Of a stretch of 5,690 bases of DNA, positions 1 to 5,400 are shown piece by piece (the first letter of the stretch is position 1; every line of letters begins with the position of its first letter). The stretch covers positions 1 to 5,690 of the forward strand of contig NZ_CALJRY010000381.1 of NCBI RefSeq assembly GCF_937976295.1. Direction: 5' to 3'. The stretch comes from an uncultured Rothia sp. (GTDB lineage: Bacteria > Actinomycetota > Actinomycetes > Actinomycetales > Micrococcaceae). The translations under genes and the position numbers were made by a program. The notes under the pieces are model-generated. The model did not search any database. It saw nothing but the letters and a program-made list of their open reading frames with translations, and was not told the origin of the DNA.

Positions 1-2
1 TG

Positions 3-56
3 TCCGCTCATCGAGGAGTTTCAGGGCTCAAAGATGAGTTCAATATGACTTTGTGA
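3..56 (+). CDS. possible 3' end of an upstream gene (partial)
   Basis: The third reading frame is open from the left edge and stops at TGA 54-56. That stop overlaps the GTG start of the ABC transporter in the four-base arrangement GTGA (53-56), typical of translationally coupled genes. The 17 visible residues end in DEFNMTL and match no family I recognise. Frame 1 is also open up to TGA 46-48, so the choice of frame rests only on the overlap. If real, it would be the preceding member of an operon with the exporter, for example a partner ABC half-transporter or a substrate gene; this is inference. Confidence 0.3.
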   Translation, partial: SAHRGVSGLKDEFNMTL

Positions 57-1828
57 GCGTGGTGAGAATGAAAAATCTATTTTCCTCTATACTCTGGTCC
101 TTCCGCCTAGCCTGGAAAACCTGTCCCGCGACCCTAGTGAGCACTGCCCTATCGCTAGCCATCATCGCCTGCATTCCCTTGAGCCAGTCCCTGCTGATCG
201 GTAATACAGTATCAGCCTTGAGCGGTTCAAATGGTGGCGCAGCATGGATTTATATTATTGCTCTTGCCCTTGTTGTCGGAATTAATATCATTGCTCAACG
301 CTGGGTAAGAAGTAACATGCTTATCCTCAAATCAAAGATGAACTATCGGGTTCACCGCATGTTAAATAACAGGTTATCTACATTTCCGTTATCTGATATA
401 GGTAGCACAAAATCACAGGAAGATATACGTGCTGCTAGAGAGGCGATATCGAAACAGGAATTGCAGGTTCACACCATGTCAGTTATGACACTGGTGAGTT
501 CCTTTGCGATGGTTTTCCTCCTCTGTTTTAATATTGCGAACGTCAGCATTGTGGCAGCAATTTTTGCGGCGCTGTGTTCACTACCCCTATCTATTGCAAT
601 GGTAATCCTCGCTAAACGTGATTACGCAATATACACCCTAATGTACGAGGACTATCGGGTAGAGAACTACTATCTAGACAATCTGATGGCTCAAAGTCGC
701 GCCCAAGAACTTCACCTCATGAGAGCCTCCCGATTTTTCTCGCAACGCGTAGCGTCCTGGCGACGCCGGGCAGCCGGTAGGGAATTGAGCCTTGAAAGTG
801 TTAGAGGAATCATCTCCATAGTTGCAGGGCTACTCTGCTCTGTCTTACTTTTTGCGTCCCTGTACTTCCTTGTGGATTCAGGCGCCGATATATCGTATGT
901 GGCCGGATCGCTGATTGGAATCATTGCCTGTGTTAACGCGACCCAAGAGGTGGGATATTCATTCGGCCAGATTATTAATGGAGCATTATCTGTTCAGCAA
1001 TTCCGAAGGGTATGCGACTCTGATACTTACGACCATGCTTCTGAGATAAAAACTTCTAACCCTAACCATGAAAATATTTCAAAAATTATATGCAAAGATG
1101 TATCCGTTCAGTATGAGGGCGCGTCGTCTTTTGCGCTTAAAGATATTAATCTTGAGTTGATAAATAATCAAATGATTGCAGTAGTTGGTGCCTCGGGCGC
1201 GGGAAAAACAACGCTAATAAATGCAATTCTTGGAATTACACCAATTGCCCAGGGGAGCATAACGTATAAGGGTGCTTCTTCTGAGAGTAAATACAACATG
1301 TTGGCGAATGTTGGTTTGGTGAGTCAAGACTACGGCCGTTATGAACTGACTGTGCGTGAAAATCTTCTTCTGGGTTTGTCGCAGGAGGCGGTTGAGCGTC
1401 TTGGTGATGCTGATTTGTGGTCGGCTTTGTCGGTGGCTTGTGCTGATGATTTTGTGCGTGGTCTTGAGGGTGGTTTGGATGCTCAGTTGGGTGAGTCGTT
1501 TGGTGGTGTTGGTCTTTCGGGTGGTCAGTGGCAGCGTTTGGCGTTGGCGCGTGTGGTTCTTCGGGATGCGCCGGTGTGGGTGTTGGATGAGCCGACGAGT
1601 GCTGTGGATGCTGAGACTGAGGAGGAGATTTTTGCTCGGTTGAAGGTGGCTGCTGTGGGGCGTTTGGTGGTGTTGGTGTCTCATCGTGCGTGGACGTTGC
1701 GTGGTGTTGATTCTGTGGTGGTGTTGGATGGTGGGTGTGTGGTGGAGCAAGGAACCTACCAAGACCTAACGACCGACCCTACATCACGCTTCAGGAAGCT
1801 CTTCGCCTCCCAACTGGAGGGGAAATAA
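53..1828 (+). CDS. ABC exporter, fused membrane and ATPase domains
   Basis: A 591-residue protein of the length usual for a half-size ABC exporter that works as a dimer in the cytoplasmic membrane. Hydrophobic segments lie near residues 27-47, 64-83, 143-160, 163-187, 252-274 and 282-298, giving six helices. The nucleotide-binding domain starts near 345. It has an A-loop Tyr354, Walker A GASGAGKT at 379-386, Q-loop Gln425, signature LSGGQ at 488-492, Walker B VWVLDE at 508-513 with catalytic Glu513, D-loop SAVD at 516-519 and H-loop His544, so it should hydrolyse ATP. The signature followed by WQR and the overall form resemble exporters of peptides or lanthipeptides, but no precursor or modification gene is visible, so the substrate is unknown. 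The start may be GTG 53 (GTGA overlap with an upstream frame) or ATG 68; neither has a convincing Shine-Dalgarno. The gene is AT-rich in places (about 33-42% GC at 1021-1260 in sampled lines) but abruptly G+T-rich from about 1350 to 1745. Confidence 0.93.
   Translation: MSVVRMKNLFSSILWSFRLAWKTCPATLVSTALSLAIIACIPLSQSLLIGNTVSALSGSNGGAAWIYIIALALVVGINIIAQRWVRSNMLILKSKMNYRVHRMLNNRLSTFPLSDIGSTKSQEDIRAAREAISKQELQVHTMSVMTLVSSFAMVFLLCFNIANVSIVAAIFAALCSLPLSIAMVILAKRDYAIYTLMYEDYRVENYYLDNLMAQSRAQELHLMRASRFFSQRVASWRRRAAGRELSLESVRGIISIVAGLLCSVLLFASLYFLVDSGADISYVAGSLIGIIACVNATQEVGYSFGQIINGALSVQQFRRVCDSDTYDHASEIKTSNPNHENISKIICKDVSVQYEGASSFALKDINLELINNQMIAVVGASGAGKTTLINAILGITPIAQGSITYKGASSESKYNMLANVGLVSQDYGRYELTVRENLLLGLSQEAVERLGDADLWSALSVACADDFVRGLEGGLDAQLGESFGGVGLSGGQWQRLALARVVLRDAPVWVLDEPTSAVDAETEEEIFARLKVAAVGRLVVLVSHRAWTLRGVDSVVVLDGGCVVEQGTYQDLTTDPTSRFRKLFASQLEGK
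1350..1745 (+). other. G+T-rich block inside the ABC ATPase domain
   Basis: By hand count, G+T makes up 283 of 360 bases (about 79%) in 1381-1740, with only 31 A. Nearly all codons end in G or T. The block covers residues about 434-564, from just after the Q-loop through the signature, Walker B and H-loop. The frame is intact, so it is not a frameshift artefact. On either side the sequence is unlike it: AT-rich before, and C/A-rich in the final 80 bases of the gene. It looks like a segment with a different history, for example gene conversion from another ABC gene, though extreme codon bias in one domain cannot be excluded. Confidence 0.7.
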
Positions 1829-1851
1829 CCTCGCAACATACCCACACAACG

Positions 1852-1857
1852 TAGAGT
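1852..1857 (+). promoter_or_regulatory. candidate -10 box for a leaderless aldo/keto reductase mRNA
   Basis: TAGAGT fits the actinobacterial TANNNT -10 pattern and ends six bases before the A of ATG 1864. That spacing would put the transcription start on the start codon itself. There is no usable Shine-Dalgarno in 1845-1863, which agrees with a leaderless mRNA, a common arrangement in actinobacteria. No -35 consensus is seen about 17 bases upstream. Read-through from the ABC gene 35 bases upstream is the alternative. Confidence 0.4.
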
Positions 1858-1863
1858 TAAAGC

Positions 1864-2865
1864 ATGGAACGTATTGAATCTCCCGTCTACCGCAGGCTCG
1901 GCAACTCCGGCCTCGTCGTACCCAGCGTCGGCATCGGCTGCAACAACCTCGGCCGCCCCGGCACCCCCACCCGCACCCAAGAAGGCACCAACGAAGTCAT
2001 CGCCGCCGCAGTCGACGCCGGCATCAGCTTCTTCGACATCGCCGACCTCTACGGCGCCGAACCCGGCCTCTCCGAAACCATGTTCGGCACCGCCCTCACC
2101 CAGCTCGGCCTCGACCGCGACGAACTGACCATCGTCACCAAATTCGGTCTGCCCGTTGGCAACCTCAACGGCAACGACCGCAACGCCCGCGGATCCCGCC
2201 GCTACATCATGCGCGCCGTCGAAGGGTCCCTCCGCCGCCTCGGCACCGACTACATCGACCTGTACTTCTACCACAGCCCCGACCCCAACACCCCCATCGA
2301 AGAAACCCTCAGCGCCCTCGACCAGCTCGTACGCGACGGCAAAGTCCGCTACCTGGGCCACTCCAACTTCTCCGGCTGGCAGCTCGCCCACGCCGAACAC
2401 TGCGCCCGCGAACTCGGCACCGAACGGTTCATCGCCGCAGAAAACCACTACAGCCTGCTCGACCGCCGCGCAGAACTCGAAATCCTGCCCGCCGCACAGC
2501 ACTTCGGCTTGGGTGTGCTACCGTACTTCCCGCTCGCCAACGGCCTGCTGACCGGCAAGTACCGCCGCGACAACATTCCCGCCGGTTCGCGCCTGTCCCA
2601 CTCCAAGAAGAACGTGCTCGACGCCGCCAACTGGGACCAGCTCGAAGCCTTCCACAGCTTCTGCACCGAGCGCGGCATCACCGAGGTGCAGGCGGCGTTC
2701 TCCTGGCTCGCACAGCAGTCGCCGGTCACCTCCGTCATTGCCGGTGCGACCAGCGCCGAACAGGTACGCGCCAACGCACAGGCCGCCTGCCTGCGCTTCG
2801 ACGCTGAGGACCTCGCCGCCCTGGACGCCATCTTCCCGGCACCCGAGAAGATCGCGCTGTTCTAA
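1864..2865 (+). CDS. aldo/keto reductase
   Basis: A 333-residue cytosolic NAD(P)H-dependent oxidoreductase with the (beta/alpha)8-barrel fold, of normal family length. The catalytic tetrad is visible: Asp58 and Tyr63 in FFDIADLYG, Lys93 in VTKFG and His137 in FYHSPD. Cofactor-site elements are also present: GHSNF around Ser167-Asn168, PLANGLLTGKY at 222-232, and the C-terminal GATSAEQVRAN at 294-304 that usually holds the NADPH phosphate. One small deviation is Glu193 (AENHYSLL), where relatives mostly have Gln. The form is like the Kv-beta/YghZ branch that reduces aldehydes and ketones, but the physiological substrate cannot be read from sequence. The gene is strongly C-rich early (C 32, G 13 in 1921-1980) and balanced later (C 22, G 18 in 2641-2700). 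It follows the ABC gene by 35 bases but differs sharply in composition, so I see it as an independent, resident gene. The start is fixed by the start of homology a few residues in (YRRLGNSGL). Confidence 0.95.
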   Translation: MERIESPVYRRLGNSGLVVPSVGIGCNNLGRPGTPTRTQEGTNEVIAAAVDAGISFFDIADLYGAEPGLSETMFGTALTQLGLDRDELTIVTKFGLPVGNLNGNDRNARGSRRYIMRAVEGSLRRLGTDYIDLYFYHSPDPNTPIEETLSALDQLVRDGKVRYLGHSNFSGWQLAHAEHCARELGTERFIAAENHYSLLDRRAELEILPAAQHFGLGVLPYFPLANGLLTGKYRRDNIPAGSRLSHSKKNVLDAANWDQLEAFHSFCTERGITEVQAAFSWLAQQSPVTSVIAGATSAEQVRANAQAACLRFDAEDLAALDAIFPAPEKIALF

Positions 2866-2866
2866 A

Positions 2867-2905
2867 CGTCTAAACGCGGGCTCCCTCTCAAAGGGCGCTC
2901 AGACG
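2867..2905 (+). terminator. weak imperfect hairpin after the reductase gene
   Basis: CGTCT (2867-2871) can pair with AGACG (2901-2905). Inside it, GC-CCCT near 2879-2886 can pair with AGGG-GC near 2891-2897 with a mismatch. It begins two bases after the stop codon, where a terminator is expected, but no T-run follows, so it is not a canonical Rho-independent terminator. Confidence 0.25.
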
Positions 2906-2982
2906 GTCGCACATGGCCGCCGTAAAATACGCTGAAAAATGTCCGCGGTGAGAAATAAATATCACCCGCCGAACGTTTTCGC

Positions 2983-2988
2983 TAGGAT
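2983..2988 (+). promoter_or_regulatory. candidate -10 box for the sugar-porter gene
   Basis: TAGGAT fits TANNNT and lies directly before the perfect inverted repeat, so transcription would start within the repeat's left arm. No clear -35 is visible. A second candidate -10, TAATCT at 3062-3067, would give a short leader of about 23 bases containing the ribosome-binding site. I cannot choose between them from sequence alone. Confidence 0.3.
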
Positions 2989-3024
2989 TAGGTGAGGTGC
3001 GTCTAACCTGACGCACCTCACCTA
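2989..3024 (+). promoter_or_regulatory. perfect 15-bp inverted repeat, likely operator or leader hairpin
   Basis: The arms at 2989-3003 and 3010-3024 are exact reverse complements (TAGGTGAGGTGCGTC on the left) around the six-base loop TAACCT. It sits 72 bases before the transporter start codon. A T-run follows on neither strand, so a simple terminator is unlikely. A small second hairpin, AGCCC (3024-3028) with GGGCT (3036-3040), follows at once. The position between a candidate -10 and the start codon suggests a repressor site or a 5'-leader structure that controls the transporter; this is inference. Confidence 0.6.
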
Positions 3025-3086
3025 GCCCACTGACAGGGCTGAAAAACCACCAATGTCGGTGTAATCTCACCTACCCCCTCGGCATC

Positions 3087-3092
3087 AAAGGA
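3087..3092 (+). promoter_or_regulatory. ribosome-binding site of the sugar porter
   Basis: AAAGGA ends four bases before ATG 3097 and is the only good Shine-Dalgarno near the gene start. It supports this ATG as the start. Confidence 0.7.
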
Positions 3093-3096
3093 CACC

Positions 3097-4539
3097 ATGA
3101 GCGCACAGAGCACCGCCTCCACCCTGCCCCCTCTGGGCACCGGGAAGCACAGCCGATACCTTGGCATCATTGCACTCATCGCCACCTTCGGCGGTCTGCT
3201 CTTCGGCTACGACACCGGAGTGATTAACGGCGCGCTCGAACCCATGAGCCGCGAACTCGGCATGGACTCCACCGCCCAAGGCTGGGTCACCGGATCGCTC
3301 GCCTTCGCGGCGGCTATTGGCGCGCTCACATGCGGTCGTATCTCCGACCGGTACGGCCGCCGAACCACCATCATTGGACTGTCCACCATCTTCTTCATTG
3401 GTGCCCTGGCGTGCGTCTTCGCACCCAACGTCGCCGTGCTCATCACCGGACGAACCCTGCTCGGCCTGGCGGTCGGTGGCGCCTCCGCCGTGGTGCCCGT
3501 ATTCCTCGCAGAGCTCGCACCCTACGAAATTCGCGGTTCCCTCTCCGGCCGCAACGAACTCATGGTCGTGGGCGGTCAGCTTGCCGCGTTCATCGTGAAC
3601 GCCCTCATCGGCAACCTGTGGGGCGAGCACGACGGCGTGTGGCGCTGGATGTTCGCCATCTGCACCCTGCCCGCCATCGGCCTGTTCGTCGGCATGCTGC
3701 GTGTGCCCGAATCGCCGCGCTGGCTGCTGCGCGTCGGCAAGCGTGAGCAGGCGCTGGAGGTTATGAAGCGCATCCGCTCCACCGAGCGTGCCGAAGCTGA
3801 GATTGCCGACATTGAACGCACCCTGCAGGCGGAAACCACCTCCCAGAACAATGCGGCAGGCAAGGAAAGTGTGGGCGTGCGCGGCTGGTTCGTGCGCATC
3901 CTGCTCGTCGGTATTCTGGTCGGCGCGGGCCAGCAGCTGACCGGCATCAACTCGATCATGTACTACGGCATTAAGGTGCTCAAGGAAGCCGGTTTCAGCG
4001 AATCCGCGGCGCTCATTGCGAACATTGCGCCGGGCACGATCGCGGTGCTCGGCTCCATCCTGTCGCTGCGTCTGATGGAGCGTGTGCCGCGCCGAGTCAT
4101 GGTCATTACCGGCTATAGTTCGACCGCGTTTTTCCACGTGCTGATTGCGGGCGCGTCCATGCTGCTACCCGCCGATAACGCGGCGCGCCCCTGGATTCTG
4201 CTGGTGCTCATCGTCTGCTTTGTGGGCGCGATGCAGACCTGCCTGAACGTGTCGACGTGGGTGATTATGAGCGAGCTGTTCCCGCTGCGTGTGCGTGCGG
4301 CGGGTATGGGTATTTCGGCGTTTAGCGGCTGGATGATGAACGGTGTGCTGTCGCTGGCGTTCCCCGTGATTCTGGGTGCGGTCGGTCTGACCGGCTCCTT
4401 CATCGGCTTTGCCGTGGTGAACGTGATTATTGCGCTGCTGATGTTCCGCAACCTGCCGGAGACTCGCGGCGTGAGCCTGGAGCAGGTGGAGCGCGGCGTG
4501 ATGGACGGTAGCATCTACCCCTCCGCACGCGGGCGCTAA
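3097..4539 (+). CDS. MFS sugar/polyol:H+ symporter (sugar-porter family)
   Basis: A 480-residue inner-membrane transporter with twelve hydrophobic segments. It carries the sugar-porter hallmarks: GLLFGYDTGVI at 33-43 with Asp39 in helix 1, SDRYGRR at 83-89, VPVFLAELAP with RG (133-147), PESPRWLL at 204-211 before the central loop, GQQLTGIN at 278-285 and PETRG at 454-458 at the C-terminus. These place it with XylE, GalP, AraE and the myo-inositol transporters IolT, which use the proton gradient to import a monosaccharide or polyol. The NELMVVGGQ form in helix 5 looks closest to the inositol/IolT-like branch, but I would not assign a substrate. Glu154 stands where XylE has the sugar-binding Gln168. 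No catabolic gene or regulator adjoins it. Codon choice drifts from C-ending to G-ending along the gene (C 24, G 13 in 3121-3180 against C 12, G 25 in 4261-4320). AAAGGA supports the start. Confidence 0.95.
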   Translation: MSAQSTASTLPPLGTGKHSRYLGIIALIATFGGLLFGYDTGVINGALEPMSRELGMDSTAQGWVTGSLAFAAAIGALTCGRISDRYGRRTTIIGLSTIFFIGALACVFAPNVAVLITGRTLLGLAVGGASAVVPVFLAELAPYEIRGSLSGRNELMVVGGQLAAFIVNALIGNLWGEHDGVWRWMFAICTLPAIGLFVGMLRVPESPRWLLRVGKREQALEVMKRIRSTERAEAEIADIERTLQAETTSQNNAAGKESVGVRGWFVRILLVGILVGAGQQLTGINSIMYYGIKVLKEAGFSESAALIANIAPGTIAVLGSILSLRLMERVPRRVMVITGYSSTAFFHVLIAGASMLLPADNAARPWILLVLIVCFVGAMQTCLNVSTWVIMSELFPLRVRAAGMGISAFSGWMMNGVLSLAFPVILGAVGLTGSFIGFAVVNVIIALLMFRNLPETRGVSLEQVERGVMDGSIYPSARGR

Positions 4540-4565
4540 ACCCGGCGGTTTTTAGGCAAGAATGA

Positions 4566-4602
4566 GGCGGGCGGCACCTCCCCGGTGGAGGCTCCGCCCG
4601 CC
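4566..4602. terminator. GC-rich hairpin between convergent genes
   Basis: GGCGGGCGG (4566-4574) pairs perfectly with CCGCCCGCC (4594-4602). Inside, CCTCC (4577-4581) pairs with GGAGG (4587-4591) around loop CCGGT, with two unpaired bases on each side between the helices. It lies between the stops of the transporter (4539) and the antitoxin on the opposite strand (4626), where a shared bidirectional terminator is expected. T-tracts on both sides are poor, so it is not a textbook Rho-independent terminator. Confidence 0.7.
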
Positions 4603-4625
4603 GCCTTGCGTTATGCGTTGAAAGA

Positions 4626-4907
4626 CTAGTCTGCAGGGTTCTCTGCGAGGAACTCGTCGAAGCCGATGCGGTAACCGTCATCTTCGGCGCGTGCCTTGCG
4701 AAGAGCCTCAATGTCGAGGAGCTCTTCGTACTCTTCCAGTAGCTTCAAATCTTCGTAGGAGATGAGCGCGGCAACAGTCTTACCGTTGCGGCTGATGAGG
4801 GGACGTTCGCCGGAGAACACGGCTTCGTTGACTTTGGTTCCGAGGTTGTCGCGGAGTTCTTTAAGAGTCGTGACATTGGAACGAGTCCGGTGAGTGGTGA
4901 CAGTCAT
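4626..4907 (-). CDS. type II antitoxin, Phd/YefM family
   Basis: A 93-residue protein matching the Phd/YefM antitoxin plan. The N-terminal part (about 1-55) has TLKELRDNLG at 14-23, then PLISRNGKTVAALIS at 36-50 followed by YEDLKLLEE, the strand-turn-strand and helix typical of the DNA-binding dimer. The acidic tail (about 60-93) would wrap the toxin. Such proteins neutralise a RelE-, YoeB- or Doc-type toxin and repress their own promoter. The start is supported by AAAGGA (on + as TCCTTT 4915-4920), seven bases before the ATG. The toxin gene normally follows directly, but here the next 86 bases hold only a terminator and then the convergent transporter, so the gene is an orphan in this window. 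A decayed RelE-type remnant lies upstream on the other strand. The protein itself looks complete and may still act, perhaps with a toxin elsewhere. Confidence 0.9.
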   Translation of the reverse strand: MTVTTHRTRSNVTTLKELRDNLGTKVNEAVFSGERPLISRNGKTVAALISYEDLKLLEEYEELLDIEALRKARAEDDGYRIGFDEFLAENPAD

Positions 4908-4943
4908 GACTGGTTCCTTTCTGGGGTTTGTTCGTTAGCTCCG

Positions 4944-4972
4944 AGGATAGTTCTTGTGCTGGTTCCGTTCAA
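4944..4972 (-). promoter_or_regulatory. candidate antitoxin promoter
   Basis: Read on the minus strand, TTGAAC (4972-4967) and TATCCT (4949-4944) are separated by exactly 17 bases and point at the antitoxin, giving a leader of about 30 bases with the ribosome-binding site. An inverted repeat, TTCTTG (4951-4956) with CAAGAA (4970-4975), overlaps the -35 and flanks the spacer. It is a possible site for autorepression, but six bases is short. Confidence 0.45.
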
Positions 4973-5063
4973 GAAGCTACAGGGTGAAGAAGGGTACAGG
5001 GCGCGAGTAGGGAATTACCGCATTCTGTACACCATTGCTAACGGGGCGTTTTTTCCTGCATAA
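4956..5063 (+). pseudogene. RelE/ParE-type toxin remnant
   Basis: In the frame ending at TAA 5061-5063 the sequence reads KKLQGEEG and then YRARVGNYRILYTI (4995-5036). This is the C-terminal core of RelE-superfamily mRNA interferases and ParE-type toxins, in which the basic residues of the Y-R-x-R-x-G-x-Y-R pattern lie in the active sheet. Only about 30 residues are recognisable. The N-terminal helices are absent, and the reading stops shortly after YTI, before the final strand that usually carries another basic or aromatic catalytic residue. No start or ribosome-binding site fits. It is on the opposite strand from the antitoxin and its start region holds that gene's probable promoter, so the pair was not left by simple decay of an ordinary antitoxin-toxin operon. 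It is almost surely non-functional. Confidence 0.7.
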
Positions 5064-5233
5064 CGGACCCTCTTAACGATAGAATGAGGTACGGAACACT
5101 AAAAACTCGCCTAGTCAGAAATAATATCTAAGACATGACCTGTTGAGTTAGACAGTTTCCGGTGTTATGTATCGATGAAGACATAGGACCGATAGCGGGA
5201 CGCCACGAGGTGACCCGCTGAAAGGAGGGTGTC
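5064..5233. other. intergenic region upstream of the hydrolase fragment
   Basis: No convincing gene is seen in these 170 bases. TAGAAT at 5080-5085 is a fair -10 match reading right. TTAGAC (5148-5153) followed after 16 bases by TATCGA (5170-5175) is a weaker pair. AGCGGG (5194-5199) can pair with CCCGCT (5214-5219), with CAC/GTG inside (5204-5206 and 5210-5212), forming a hairpin that ends just before the ribosome-binding site of the next ORF. A short open frame ending at TGA 5219-5221 does not resemble the missing part of the hydrolase. Confidence 0.4.
5221..5229 (+). promoter_or_regulatory. strong ribosome-binding site
   Basis: AAAGGAGGG is the best Shine-Dalgarno in the window and lies four to five bases before ATG 5234. 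An in-frame TGA at 5219-5221 just precedes it, so translation cannot come from farther upstream in this frame. Together they fix the start of the 54-residue ORF. Confidence 0.75.
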
Positions 5234-5398
5234 ATGAACGCCCTACATGCTAATTCTTATAACTGTTCGCAGCTAGTTTGGGCTGCATATAAGAGCACGG
5301 ATCCTAACGTGGACCTCGACTCTGACGGTGGCCCCGGCGTATACCCGACAGACATCAAGAAATCACACTGGGTGCATCACTACGAAACCAGGTGGTAG
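5234..5398 (+). CDS. short C-terminal piece of a YiiX-like cysteine hydrolase
   Basis: A 54-residue ORF. NCSQLVWAAYK (residues 10-20), followed by a DLDSDGG stretch and then VYPTDI with an HH-Y tail, is the C-terminal part of YiiX/YebB-like permuted NlpC/P60 (papain-fold) hydrolases, which act on peptide or acyl bonds, often at the cell wall. In permuted members the catalytic His comes early and the nucleophile Cys late; here Cys11 is kept but the region with His is missing, and full-length relatives are several times longer. Alone it should not be catalytic. It has no signal peptide. Yet it has the strongest ribosome-binding site in the window and ends two bases before the next start, so it is probably translated and coupled to the lipoprotein. 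It may be a truncated gene fused by chance to a good start, a small protein with a new role, or a leader for the lipoprotein. Family recognition is from motif memory, not a search. Confidence 0.6.
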   Translation: MNALHANSYNCSQLVWAAYKSTDPNVDLDSDGGPGVYPTDIKKSHWVHHYETRW

Positions 5399-5400
5399 CA

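Noticed and set aside
1214..1762. Open frame of 182 codons antisense to the ABC ATPase domain
   Set aside because: It mirrors the G+T-rich patch, giving a low-complexity Thr/His/Gln-rich product with no family resemblance. The sense frame has every ABC motif.
1756..2502. Open frame of 248 codons antisense to the reductase
   Set aside because: Its Ala/Gly/Val/Glu-rich product is the expected shadow of C-ending codons, and the sense frame has the full catalytic tetrad.
2988..3009. DtxR/IdeR-like iron box (TTAGGTGAG with CTAACCT)
   Set aside because: The half-sites are spaced several bases farther apart than the 19-bp iron box allows, and no iron-related gene follows.
3085..4137. Open frame of 350 codons antisense to the sugar porter
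   Set aside because: Its His/Gly/Ala/Glu-rich product has no recognisable domain and overlaps a clear transporter on the other strand.
4540..4625. Toxin gene downstream of the antitoxin
   Set aside because: Only the terminator hairpin is present in these 86 bases. The convergent transporter leaves no room for a toxin.
5194..5229. Guanidine-III-like riboswitch (ACGAGGTG, ACCCGCT, AGGA in order)
   Set aside because: The partner sequences for the required pseudoknot helix are missing, and no SMR or guanidine gene follows. A chance likeness is more probable.
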